NCBI GenBank assembly: GCA_945871445.1
Contig: CAMBWI010000019.1
Coordinates: forward strand, 1 to 40,529
Source: Singulisphaera sp. GP187
GTDB taxonomy: Bacteria; Planctomycetota; Phycisphaerae; Phycisphaerales; SM1A02
DNA length: 40,529 bases
Direction of reading: 5' to 3'
Of this stretch, positions 23,989-31,843 are shown piece after piece; position 1 is the first letter of the stretch; each line of letters begins with the position of its first letter. The notes beneath the pieces were generated by a model. That model saw nothing but the letters and a program-made list of their open reading frames with translations. It made no database searches and was not told the DNA's origin. A program made the position numbers and the translations under genes.

Positions 23989-24011
23989 GACACGACAAGG
24001 ATTGTTGTGTC
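23989..24011 (+). promoter_or_regulatory. Hairpin in the leader of the sigma factor gene
   Basis: GACACGACAA pairs with TTGTTGTGTC around the three-base loop GGA. As RNA all ten pairs form, nine Watson-Crick and one G-U. It ends 33 bases before the start codon and 19 bases before the Shine-Dalgarno site. As DNA it could instead be an operator. No U run follows, so it is not a standard terminator. Confidence 0.6.
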
Positions 24012-24030
24012 CGATGAGTTCCGACAGGTC

Positions 24031-24038
24031 AAGGAGAG
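24031..24038 (+). promoter_or_regulatory. Strong Shine-Dalgarno site of the sigma factor gene
   Basis: AAGGAGAG stands six bases before ATG 24045. Few other genes in this window have a site this strong, so it fixes the start codon and suggests high translation. Confidence 0.8.
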
Positions 24039-24044
24039 ACCCAG

Positions 24045-25016
24045 ATGTCAAATGCAAAATCTAGCGTTCGCACTGCAAGAACCAATAGAAGTTCTTCTGT
24101 AGTTATTTCTTCGAAGAAATCACGGGCAACGGTGAGTCAATCGCCAAAGCCCAAGTCGGCGAAGGCGACTCCGAAGCACGCGAAAGTACAACGAGTCAAA
24201 TCGCTCGTTGGTCAATCGCCAACTGCGAAAGAAAGCGCAGAGTCGCTTTGGAAACAATATGGAATTGTTCGTAAGGATCCCGCCCGCGATGAAGAACGCA
24301 ATCAGATCCGAAACGAATTGATGACACGGTTTCACCATCTTGTTCGATATACAGCAGAGCGAATGCGAACTCGCCTTCCTTCTGAAGTGGAAGTTGATGA
24401 TTTGATCTCGGCTGGTCTTTTTGGATTGATGGATGCGATCAATTCGTATGACCCTTCGCGCGGCATCAAGTTCGAAACATATTGTCCTCAGCGAGTTCGA
24501 GGAGCAATCTTCGATGAATTGCGTCAGATGGATTGGGTCCCGAGACTTGTTCGTTCGCGCACATCTCGAATGGATCGCGTTCGAAAGCAAATCGAAATGT
24601 CAAAGGGTCGACCAGCAACCGATGAAGAGCTCCTGGCTCATCTTGATGTCAGTCCCGAAGAGTTCGAGAAGATCAATCGCGATTCGCGACCCGTTGGGAT
24701 CGTGAGTCTCAATAAGAAATGGTCAGATGCGGATTCTTCTGGCGAAGCACGCGAGATTGATGTTCCGCAAGAACCGGGCGAAGCAGATGCATTCCAGATG
24801 CTTCAACGACAAGACCTGCAAACGCTTTTGACTCGCGGTTTAACTCGCTCCGAGCGATTGATCGTGATCTTGTACTACTACGAAGAATTGACGATGAAGG
24901 AAATTGGCGTGACTCTCGATCTTTCCGAGAGCCGTGTCAGTCAAATGCATTCATCGATCTTGGCTCGGCTGAAGTCGCAGATGAAGCATCGCTTGAAAGA
25001 AGTCAGCGAAGAATAA
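24045..25016 (+). CDS. FliA/WhiG-type RNA polymerase sigma factor
   Basis: The 323-residue protein directs RNA polymerase to a special promoter set. Sigma region 2 lies at about residues 90-170 and includes VDDLISAGLFGLMDAINSYD and the region 2.3-2.4 segment FETYCPQRVRGAIFDEL, typical of the FliA/WhiG group. Region 3 follows (RPATDEELLAHLDVSPEEF) and region 4 is at about 255-315 with the helix-turn-helix MKEIGVTLDLSESRVSQMHS. In this family the regulon is often motility or development; here it is not shown, as no flagellar gene is in the window. The first 65 or so residues are an extra basic Ser/Lys/Arg/Pro-rich tail not needed for the sigma fold. The strong Shine-Dalgarno site confirms that this tail is translated. 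The leader carries a hairpin. The gene converges on the DUF1080 gene with a five-base gap. Confidence 0.93.
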   Translation: MSNAKSSVRTARTNRSSSVVISSKKSRATVSQSPKPKSAKATPKHAKVQRVKSLVGQSPTAKESAESLWKQYGIVRKDPARDEERNQIRNELMTRFHHLVRYTAERMRTRLPSEVEVDDLISAGLFGLMDAINSYDPSRGIKFETYCPQRVRGAIFDELRQMDWVPRLVRSRTSRMDRVRKQIEMSKGRPATDEELLAHLDVSPEEFEKINRDSRPVGIVSLNKKWSDADSSGEAREIDVPQEPGEADAFQMLQRQDLQTLLTRGLTRSERLIVILYYYEELTMKEIGVTLDLSESRVSQMHSSILARLKSQMKHRLKEVSEE

Positions 25017-25021
25017 GCCTT

Positions 25022-26383
25022 TTACTTCTTTGAAGTCGCTGCTGTCGAAGCGCTCGCGAGAGGTCGAATGTAAATATTCATACATTCGAGTGCGCTGCCG
25101 TGGCTTTGAATTGCGATTGGTCCCGTCGCAGCAATGCCCGGCAGAGTTGCGCCTGGAATCACAGCTTTATTATTGAGAAGCACTTTCATTTGCTCCCCTT
25201 GCATCGTGATGCGAAAGCGATTCCAAGATCCAATGGGCGCATCAGCCTTCATCTTGGGAGTGCACGCAGCGCGAACGGCGGGGGACATTGATTCGTCGGT
25301 GCGGTATCCCCAAATTTCTCCGCTTCCTACTGGCCAATTCCACATATTCACTTGGCTCTTTGAATTGCCGCGCACAAAGATTCCGCTATCCCACTCTTCG
25401 ATTTCCATTGTTTGCAGCTTTCCTGCTGCGTCTTTTTGGTCGCTGCCATCTGCGGCAAACAGAGGTCGTTGCATCTTGCCTTGCGATTCGCCGATCCATT
25501 TCCAGTCGATGACGAATTCGAAATCCCCAAAGGAATCGTTGGTCCACAAATGACTTCCTTTGCCGTCATATGAAAGCGTGTCATCATTCATTTTCCAGTG
25601 ACCCGCAAGTGCTGGATCTTCGTGCCATGCTTTCAAACCATCTCGAAGCAAATATGTAAAACCTTCGTCTGCAAGAGCACATTGATCAGCAGAAATTGGT
25701 GGTTCCGTTGCAGGCAGTGGGGTCAGTCTAATATTGCGAAAGCGAATCGGCGTTCCTTCACTTTCCAAGCAGATATATCCCTTACGCGGATTGATATTCG
25801 ATGCGCCGCCAACTTCGACTCCATTCACAGCAAGAGTCAAGCGTCCATGATCCGCCTTGACTTTGTAGTGATTCCACTCGCCTTTGCCTTTGGTCATGCG
25901 TGCCGATGGAAGGCAACGACTCCATCCAGCAGGATGCGGCCGATCGGGAGTCATGGTTGCTCCGTGAATATTGAAGATGTCGCCTTGGCCGGTGTATAGC
26001 AGTCGACCTTCTTTGTCTTTGACATCGGGAGTCAGCATGATTTGCACTTCGACCGAGCGAGTGAAGGGGACACCAACTGCAGTCATTGCGTCGCTCCAAA
26101 TGAAAAGCCCAGCATTGCCAGGTTCCTGCTCGTGCATCCAGTCCATATCAAGCGTGAAATTTTCATACATTTGCGCCGTGCGCAAGACGCCTGTGGGAAC
26201 ACCAGAGCACAAGATGTATGGAACGCCATCATCACCTTGCTTGACAGTCCAAGTATCGCTCGAGCAATTGACATTGACCCAGCCCGAAAGATCTTTGCCG
26301 TTGAAGAGCATGATCGGCTCTGAAGTTGATGCAGAAGAATGAAAACAAACAAAAGCAACGAAGAGCGGGGCTATGTTTCGCAT
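25022..26383 (-). CDS. Secreted protein with two DUF1080 (3-keto-disaccharide hydrolase-like) domains
   Basis: The 453-residue product has a short signal peptide ending near Ser-Ala-Ser-Thr-Ser (about residue 20). The first DUF1080 domain, about 22-235, opens with MLFNGKDLSGWVN and shows GNAGLFIWSD, FTRSVEVQIM and GEWNHYKVKADHGRLTLAVNGVEV spread through it. The second, about 250-445, repeats the layout in weaker form with FGDFEFVIDWKW, SGIFVRGNS and WNRFRITMQGEQMKVLLNNK. DUF1080 proteins are jelly-roll folds abundant in planctomycetes and linked to glycan breakdown; one branch hydrolyses 3-keto-sugars. The duplicated layout may bind two sugar sites. It is separated from the upstream CoA-transferase gene by about 70 bases and converges on the sigma factor gene. 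Confidence 0.85.
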   Translation of the reverse strand: MRNIAPLFVAFVCFHSSASTSEPIMLFNGKDLSGWVNVNCSSDTWTVKQGDDGVPYILCSGVPTGVLRTAQMYENFTLDMDWMHEQEPGNAGLFIWSDAMTAVGVPFTRSVEVQIMLTPDVKDKEGRLLYTGQGDIFNIHGATMTPDRPHPAGWSRCLPSARMTKGKGEWNHYKVKADHGRLTLAVNGVEVGGASNINPRKGYICLESEGTPIRFRNIRLTPLPATEPPISADQCALADEGFTYLLRDGLKAWHEDPALAGHWKMNDDTLSYDGKGSHLWTNDSFGDFEFVIDWKWIGESQGKMQRPLFAADGSDQKDAAGKLQTMEIEEWDSGIFVRGNSKSQVNMWNWPVGSGEIWGYRTDESMSPAVRAACTPKMKADAPIGSWNRFRITMQGEQMKVLLNNKAVIPGATLPGIAATGPIAIQSHGSALECMNIYIRPLASASTAATSKK

Positions 26384-26454
26384 ATTTGCAGAGGGTATAG
26401 CGACCCATCCAGTTGTGCTTTGCTGTCAAAGTCGTGCGGTCAAACAGATATGAA

Positions 26455-27117
26455 TCACAGACGAACTTCAATAACACTTGGCGCGACTTTGAAATCGGCT
26501 GTGGTGCGTGCTTTGACATCATCGACTGTTATGCCAGGCGCGACTTCGGTCAAGACAAAGCGCCGTAGAGTTTCGTCCATTTTCATCACGCACATATCCG
26601 TGATCAACATATCGACGCAGTGTTTGCCAGTGAGTGGCAGGGTGCACGTTGGAATAATCTTCGCATCTCCGCGCTTATTGGCATGTTCCATCACCACGAT
26701 TCGCCGCTTGACTCCCGCGACAAGATCCATGGCGCCCCCCATACCTTTGACAAGTTTTCCTGGAATCATCCAATTTGCAAGATCGCCCTCTTGCGAAACT
26801 TCCATTGCGCCCAGAATTGCTAGATCGATGTGTCCGCCTCGAATCATTCCAAAGCTCTCTGCGCTGGAAAAGAACGAGTGACCAGCAACTCCAGTAACGG
26901 TTTGCTTGCCAGCGTTTATGAGATCAGCATCGACTTCGCTTTCGCTGGGAAATTCGCCCATTCCAAGCAAGCCATTTTCGGATTGAAGCCAGACTGTCAT
27001 TTCCTTGGGAACATAATTCGCAACGAGTGTTGGAATGCCAATTCCAAGATTGACATAGAAGCCATCTTGCAATTCAAGTGCGGCACGTTGAGCGAGTTGA
27101 TTGCGATCGAGCGGCAT
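26455..27117 (-). CDS. scoB: 3-oxoacid CoA-transferase subunit B
   Basis: The 220-residue product is a complete beta subunit of a family I CoA-transferase, which moves CoA between succinyl-CoA or acetyl-CoA and acetoacetate or similar acids. It contains GFYVNLGIGIPTLVANYVP, the catalytic Glu47 in QSENGLLGMG, SFGMIRGGHIDLAILGAMEV, and KGMGGAMDLVAG, all in family order. I chose ATG 27117, which lies one base after the stop of the aldehyde dehydrogenase gene; upstream in-frame sequence belongs to that gene. The alpha subunit that the enzyme needs is not found in the window. Context with an ALDH7-type dehydrogenase suggests a role in amino acid or ketone-body breakdown; this is inference. Confidence 0.93.
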   Translation of the reverse strand: MPLDRNQLAQRAALELQDGFYVNLGIGIPTLVANYVPKEMTVWLQSENGLLGMGEFPSESEVDADLINAGKQTVTGVAGHSFFSSAESFGMIRGGHIDLAILGAMEVSQEGDLANWMIPGKLVKGMGGAMDLVAGVKRRIVVMEHANKRGDAKIIPTCTLPLTGKHCVDMLITDMCVMKMDETLRRFVLTEVAPGITVDDVKARTTADFKVAPSVIEVRL

Positions 27118-27118
27118 A

Positions 27119-28690
27119 TCACTCTCCGAAACGAATACCCTGAGCAAGAGGAAGATCGCCACCCCAGTTGATGGTGCATGTCTGCCTTCGCATATACGCC
27201 TTCCATGAATCCGATCCTGATTCGCGACCACCACCGGTGTCTTTTTCGCCACCGAATGCGCCACCAATTTCTGCGCCGCTTGTTCCGATGTTCACATTTG
27301 CAATTCCGCAGTCACTGCCGTGCGCAGCGAGGAATCGTTCTGCTGACCGAACACTGTCAGTAAAAATTGCGCTGGAAAGCCCTTGATCTACGCCGTTTTG
27401 TATGGCGAGGGCATCTTCGAGCGAAGCGACAGAGAAAACATACAGAATCGGCGCAAATGTTTCTTCGCGAGTGATGGCAGGAATTTTTCCTTTGGGTACG
27501 CGAATGATGGTTGGCTCAACAAAGTTGCCTGGACTCTTTGCCAGTCGATCGATTCCTTCCGTTCCGCCGCAAACAATCGTGCAGCCTTCAGCGACGGCTC
27601 GTTCAATTGCCGTGCGCATTCCCACGACTGCTCGCGAATCCACAAGTGGACCCATGAGAGTTTTGGAATCCAGCGGATCACCAATGGGAATCGTTTTGTA
27701 TGCCTTGGCAAGTCGAGTCGTCAATTGTTCGGCGATCGATTCGTGCACGAGCAATCGGCGAGTTGTTGTGCAGCGCTGACCTGCAGTTCCGACAGCGCCA
27801 AAGAGAACTGCGCGTGTGACGAGATCGAGATCTGCATCTGGCTGAACAATGATTGCGTTATTTCCGCCGAGTTCCAGCAGTGTGCGACCAAGTCTTGCAC
27901 CGACAACTTGTGCGACTCGACGACCCATCCGACACGACCCTGTCGCACTGATGAGTGGCAGTCGTCTGTCTGCGATCATCGGTTCGCCGACATGTTCATC
28001 TGTGCCGATGATGAGCGTGAAGACATCCGCAGGATCGAGTCCTTCTGGGCGGAAAATCTGCTGTTCCTTCATAACTTTGCGAGCGATTTCGTTTGTCGCA
28101 ATTGCAACGAGCGGGGTGAAGAGACTCGGTTTCCAGAGGCAAGTATCGCCACAAACCGCAGCGACAAGTGCGTTCCATGCCCACACAGCGCAAGGGAAAT
28201 TAAATGCAGTAATGATCCCGATTGTTCCAAGCGGATGCCATTGTTCGTACATGCGGTGGCGCGCGCGTTCGGAGTGCATCGAGAGTCCATACAACTGTCG
28301 TGCGAGGCCGACGGAGAAGTCTGCGATGTCAATCGCTTCCTGAACTTCGCCCAATCCTTCGGTTCGAATCTTGCCCATTTCAAGCGAGACAAGATCGCCA
28401 AGCGGATCTTTCAATCTGCGAAATTCGTTGCCGATCAAACGCACAATCTCGCCGCGCTGAGGAGCAGGGCAAGATCGCCACGCTTGAAAGATCGCGTCGC
28501 ATCGAGCGATTGATTCGTCAAGCTCCGCACGACTTTGCAGACGCACACCAGCAATGGGTTCGCCAGTCGTTGGGTTGAACGAAATGGAAATCGACTTGTT
28601 TGCAGAATCTGGTTGGCAAATCAGAGGATGATTCGCTAGACCGAGCTTCGCAAGAAGTGGATGTTGCGCAGTCAGATTCGCCACACTCAC
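27119..28690 (-). CDS. ALDH7-type aldehyde dehydrogenase (alpha-aminoadipate semialdehyde-like)
   Basis: The 523-residue NAD(P)-dependent enzyme oxidises an aldehyde to the acid. Catalytic residues are Asn164 in TAFNFP, Glu273 in LLELGGNN and Cys307 in GTAGQRCTTTRR. The C-terminal segment, with GTSGAEIGGAFGGEKDTGGG and then SGSDSWKAYMRR, is characteristic of the ALDH7 (antiquitin/AmaB) branch, whose known members oxidise alpha-aminoadipate semialdehyde in lysine catabolism. The substrate is not proven here. GTG 28690 overlaps the TGA of the cyclophilin gene (GTGA), and the scoB start lies one base after its stop, so the three genes look like one operon. Slightly longer N-terminus than the usual 500-510 residues. 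Confidence 0.93.
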   Translation of the reverse strand: MSVANLTAQHPLLAKLGLANHPLICQPDSANKSISISFNPTTGEPIAGVRLQSRAELDESIARCDAIFQAWRSCPAPQRGEIVRLIGNEFRRLKDPLGDLVSLEMGKIRTEGLGEVQEAIDIADFSVGLARQLYGLSMHSERARHRMYEQWHPLGTIGIITAFNFPCAVWAWNALVAAVCGDTCLWKPSLFTPLVAIATNEIARKVMKEQQIFRPEGLDPADVFTLIIGTDEHVGEPMIADRRLPLISATGSCRMGRRVAQVVGARLGRTLLELGGNNAIIVQPDADLDLVTRAVLFGAVGTAGQRCTTTRRLLVHESIAEQLTTRLAKAYKTIPIGDPLDSKTLMGPLVDSRAVVGMRTAIERAVAEGCTIVCGGTEGIDRLAKSPGNFVEPTIIRVPKGKIPAITREETFAPILYVFSVASLEDALAIQNGVDQGLSSAIFTDSVRSAERFLAAHGSDCGIANVNIGTSGAEIGGAFGGEKDTGGGRESGSDSWKAYMRRQTCTINWGGDLPLAQGIRFGE

Positions 28691-29406
28691 GGATTCTTTG
28701 TTCCAGTTGGCGCAGCTGGTGTTGTTGTGACTGGGGCAATTGGTGTTGCAGGTGCATCCATCGCAGGTGGTCCAGTCAGGACTTCCATTTTCTCGATGGT
28801 GACAACAGTCTTTGGAACATCGCTCATTCCGTTTGATTGCCCAGTTGGAACTGCCGCGATTGCATCGACGACATCCATACCTTTGATGACCTTGCCGAAG
28901 ACCGCATATGCGGCGCCGTCACGAGGCTGATCGAGCATCTTGTTATCAACTGTGTTGATGAAGAATTGGCAAGTTGCACTGTCTGGTGCATCTAAGCGAG
29001 CCATCGAGATTGCGCCACGATTATTTGGTAGGCCATTCTTCCATTCGTTCTTGATAGGGGCCTTCGTTTTCTTCTGCTTCATATCAGGTGTAAAACCTCC
29101 ACCTTGAATCATGACTGTCTTCTTGACACGGTGGAAGATTGTTCCGTTGTAAAAACCCTCTTTGGTGTAATTGACAAAGTTCTCTGTCGAAATCGGCGCC
29201 TTTGCAGCGTTGAGCTCGAGATAGATCACACCTTTGGATGTCGTCATCGAGACATAGACAGGCGCAGCTGCCGAAGTCGACGGAGCAGCCGGCGCTGCAG
29301 GTTTGGCATCTTGTGCAGTTGCGGTGTTCGCAAATGTGACGATTGAAACAAAAAGTGCTACACAGCGAAGGAATGAGTGCAAACGATGAGAATCTAGTGT
29401 TGTCAT
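28687..29406 (-). CDS. Secreted cyclophilin-type peptidyl-prolyl isomerase
   Basis: The 239-residue product has a signal peptide ending near Ala-Thr-Ala-Gln (about residue 32), then an Ala/Pro/Ser linker. The cyclophilin domain at about 50-205 has IYLELNAAKAPISTENFVNY, FYNGTIFHRV and MIQGGGF. It continues with GAISMARLDAPDSATCQFFI and VFGKVIKGMDVVDAI, including the catalytic Arg in FHRV. It speeds proline isomerisation during folding of exported proteins in the periplasm. The tail is Pro/Thr/Ala-rich. It is the first gene of the unit with aldehyde dehydrogenase and scoB, an odd pairing for a folding factor. The gene diverges from resB over a 49-base gap that holds ATCCTA facing TAGGAT. Confidence 0.93.
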   Translation of the reverse strand: MTTLDSHRLHSFLRCVALFVSIVTFANTATAQDAKPAAPAAPSTSAAAPVYVSMTTSKGVIYLELNAAKAPISTENFVNYTKEGFYNGTIFHRVKKTVMIQGGGFTPDMKQKKTKAPIKNEWKNGLPNNRGAISMARLDAPDSATCQFFINTVDNKMLDQPRDGAAYAVFGKVIKGMDVVDAIAAVPTGQSNGMSDVPKTVVTIEKMEVLTGPPAMDAPATPIAPVTTTPAAPTGTKNP

Positions 29407-29415
29407 AGTTGGTAT

Positions 29416-29443
29416 ATCCTATCGGGTCTCTTGCGCCTAGGAT
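29416..29443. promoter_or_regulatory. Spaced inverted repeat in the cyclophilin-resB divergent region
   Basis: ATCCTA at 29416-29421 and TAGGAT at 29438-29443 are reverse complements separated by 16 bases. They fill most of the 49-base gap between the two divergent starts. An operator is possible, but six-base arms can arise by chance and the AGGA may serve as a weak ribosome site. Confidence 0.25.
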
Positions 29444-29455
29444 GATCAAGTTTCA

Positions 29456-31843
29456 ATGATGTTTGGACGCGCCATTTTCGATCTGTTCAGTTCTGTGAGA
29501 TTTGGCATTGTCCTGCTTGTTTTACTCTTTATTTACATGTCAATCGGGAGTGCGGGAATCTTGTATCCCGTGCATCCCAATGTTTTCCATCCTGATGCTT
29601 GGGTTCACGCCCAAATGCGACAGTGGCGACCATTCGAAATGACCGAGTTTGAGTGGTTTCACTGGTGGCCATTCGATTTGATGATCGGGCTGATAGCGCT
29701 GACCTTGATCGTCACAACACTTCGGCGAATTCCTCTGCGGGTAATCAATCTTGGAGTTTGGACGATTCACACAGGAATCATCGTGTTGATCGTCGGTAGT
29801 TTTATTTATTTTCACGCAAAGGTTGAAGGGGACGCGCCTGTTGCACGAAGAAAGATCGTGTTGAAGTTGGAAGGTGTCGATGATCCAGTTGAATTGCTTG
29901 CGGCTCCTGGTGCAAGCGCATTCATAGGCTCTGGTGCGAACCGAATGACAATTGAAGTTGGTGAAATTGATCCAGCGTGGACTTTGCGATCAGGCAATGA
30001 TGAAGGCGCGACGGCATATAGCGTCAACTTGATTGTGACTGACCCCACGAAGCGATTCATCCGGCAGTTGATCGCGAATCATCCTGAATACACCGAAGAC
30101 TTGATGTTCACCGACGATCCTGGGCAGCCAATGAAGCGCGCGATCAAGGAAATTGGCAAGCCAATCCTAGAGCCAAGATTGACAGCGACGCTTGACTATG
30201 AGAGCCAAGGATATTTTTATCTTCGCAATGATCTCGCAAAGTCTTGGGCGCTGTATGTGAGGCCAGTCGGTTCTTCAAAGTGGGTGATGCGTCCAATCGA
30301 TGGTCTTCCTCTTTACAACGATCGAATCAGTTCTCGCAGCGAGGTCTTCGAAGTTGGAGGTTCGCAACCTGTACCGCTTGATCCACTCATGGTTTCAATT
30401 CCTGCGACTGCGCCCGATGATCCATGCCCAGATGTCACTTTCACTGCTAATGGATATCTCCGCTATGCGCAGACGAAGTCTCGTTTGGTTGGTGGCGGGC
30501 CGAATGCGCCATTCAATCCAAGTGCGACGATCAATGTGAAGAGCTCTGAAGGAGCAACGGCGAGTTATCAACTTATTGCGCTGGATCCAGAGCGTGCGAC
30601 GGATGATGGAGGTTTGATTCGGATGGTTGCGGTGACGAGCGAAATAGATTTCGAAAAGTTACTGCGCCGCGCAGAAGTGAAAATCGTTATCCCTGCCATT
30701 GGAATTGACATCATCGAAGCTGTGCGTGTTCCGCAAGAAGATGGCAAAGACGATGCGGGAAAGCTATTCATTCCAATTGGTGATCCAAAACTTGGTTATG
30801 GATTTCGTGTGCTCGCAGCCCAAGATGATCTTCCTGTTGCTGATCGCAAGGCGAGCGTCTTGATCATTGATATTCAAACGCCCACAGCGACAATTCGGCG
30901 TTGGGTTTTCGACGACGCAACGTTGACTAGAGATGTCCCAGAAAATGGTGGAGCGCACGCGGGGCCAATTGCACCTGATCCATCAGTACAAATTGAGTAT
31001 CGACCTGGCGGAGGGCGCGCTCTCTTGACACTCGCAGCGGGACCGAATCCAGATCAACTTCGATTGGTCGCCTCATTTGGCGAAAGTGCGGGGAAGTCGC
31101 AAGTGGTCACTATTGATCAACCGATGACTCTGCCCGCAGGTTTGACTCTCCAAGTTTCTTCGTACCAGCCGCGCTCTGTCATAGATACACGACCGTTGAT
31201 CGTTCCAGTAGAACAGCAGATTCGAGATGCGCGCGAAATATTTTCGCAGATTCTTTTGAGCATTCCTGGTGGTGAGTCTCGTTGGTTGCAATTTTCTATG
31301 TATGCCTTCGATGATTTTCGATTTGCGCTCAGGAGGCATCCATTTCATCCAATGCAGGTCAAACTCGCAGATAGTCGTCAAATAGAAGTGCTTTTTTCGC
31401 GACAGAGATTGCCTCTTGAAACGGAAGTTGCGCTGGAAGAATTCGTTCTGACAAGTCACGAAGGTGGCTATACGGGGCAAGCGGGAACAATTCGTGATTA
31501 CACCAGCATTCTTCGTTTTCGTGATAGCGATCAGTGGGGAGCCCCAACGCAAGTCAGCGTCAACTCGCCAATCGAACACAACGGATTGTGGTACTTCCAA
31601 GCACAGTGGGATCCTCCAGAAGCACCTTCTGAGAATGATCGGGGCTCGCGAGGATTGAATTACACCGTGCTTGGTGTTGGAAACCGCGAAGGGGTGTGGA
31701 TTCAATTGGCAGGTTGCATCATTGCGGTGATGGGCATGGTCTACGCTTTCTATGTGAAGCCCATTCTTATTCGTCGCAGAAACGAACCTGCTCGTCTTGC
31801 AGCAGAAAATCGAATTGGACAGTCCAGTCAGGTGGCATCATGA
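29456..31843 (+). CDS. resB: ResB/Ccs1-family cytochrome c biogenesis protein
   Basis: The 795-residue inner-membrane protein is half of the system II machinery that moves heme and attaches it to periplasmic apocytochromes. TM1 is at about residues 14-35, TM2 and TM3 lie between about 72 and 120 (DLMIGLIALTLIVTTL and WTIHTGIIVLIVGSFIYFHA), and the last TM is near 745-770 (QLAGCIIAVMGMVYAFYV). Between them is a very large periplasmic domain of about 620 residues, with the ResB-type terminal segment INSPIEHNGLWYFQAQWDP-like at about 700-720 (read here as VNSPIEHNGLWYFQAQWD). The His in WTIHTG is a candidate heme contact. It overlaps ccsA by ATGA. The periplasmic domain is longer than in many ResB proteins. 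Confidence 0.85.
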   Translation: MMFGRAIFDLFSSVRFGIVLLVLLFIYMSIGSAGILYPVHPNVFHPDAWVHAQMRQWRPFEMTEFEWFHWWPFDLMIGLIALTLIVTTLRRIPLRVINLGVWTIHTGIIVLIVGSFIYFHAKVEGDAPVARRKIVLKLEGVDDPVELLAAPGASAFIGSGANRMTIEVGEIDPAWTLRSGNDEGATAYSVNLIVTDPTKRFIRQLIANHPEYTEDLMFTDDPGQPMKRAIKEIGKPILEPRLTATLDYESQGYFYLRNDLAKSWALYVRPVGSSKWVMRPIDGLPLYNDRISSRSEVFEVGGSQPVPLDPLMVSIPATAPDDPCPDVTFTANGYLRYAQTKSRLVGGGPNAPFNPSATINVKSSEGATASYQLIALDPERATDDGGLIRMVAVTSEIDFEKLLRRAEVKIVIPAIGIDIIEAVRVPQEDGKDDAGKLFIPIGDPKLGYGFRVLAAQDDLPVADRKASVLIIDIQTPTATIRRWVFDDATLTRDVPENGGAHAGPIAPDPSVQIEYRPGGGRALLTLAAGPNPDQLRLVASFGESAGKSQVVTIDQPMTLPAGLTLQVSSYQPRSVIDTRPLIVPVEQQIRDAREIFSQILLSIPGGESRWLQFSMYAFDDFRFALRRHPFHPMQVKLADSRQIEVLFSRQRLPLETEVALEEFVLTSHEGGYTGQAGTIRDYTSILRFRDSDQWGAPTQVSVNSPIEHNGLWYFQAQWDPPEAPSENDRGSRGLNYTVLGVGNREGVWIQLAGCIIAVMGMVYAFYVKPILIRRRNEPARLAAENRIGQSSQVAS

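Noticed and set aside
27383-28513. A 376-codon plus-strand open frame.
   Set aside because: It is antisense to the ALDH7 gene, which has full catalytic motifs. Its own translation is Cys/Arg/Ser-rich without a fold.
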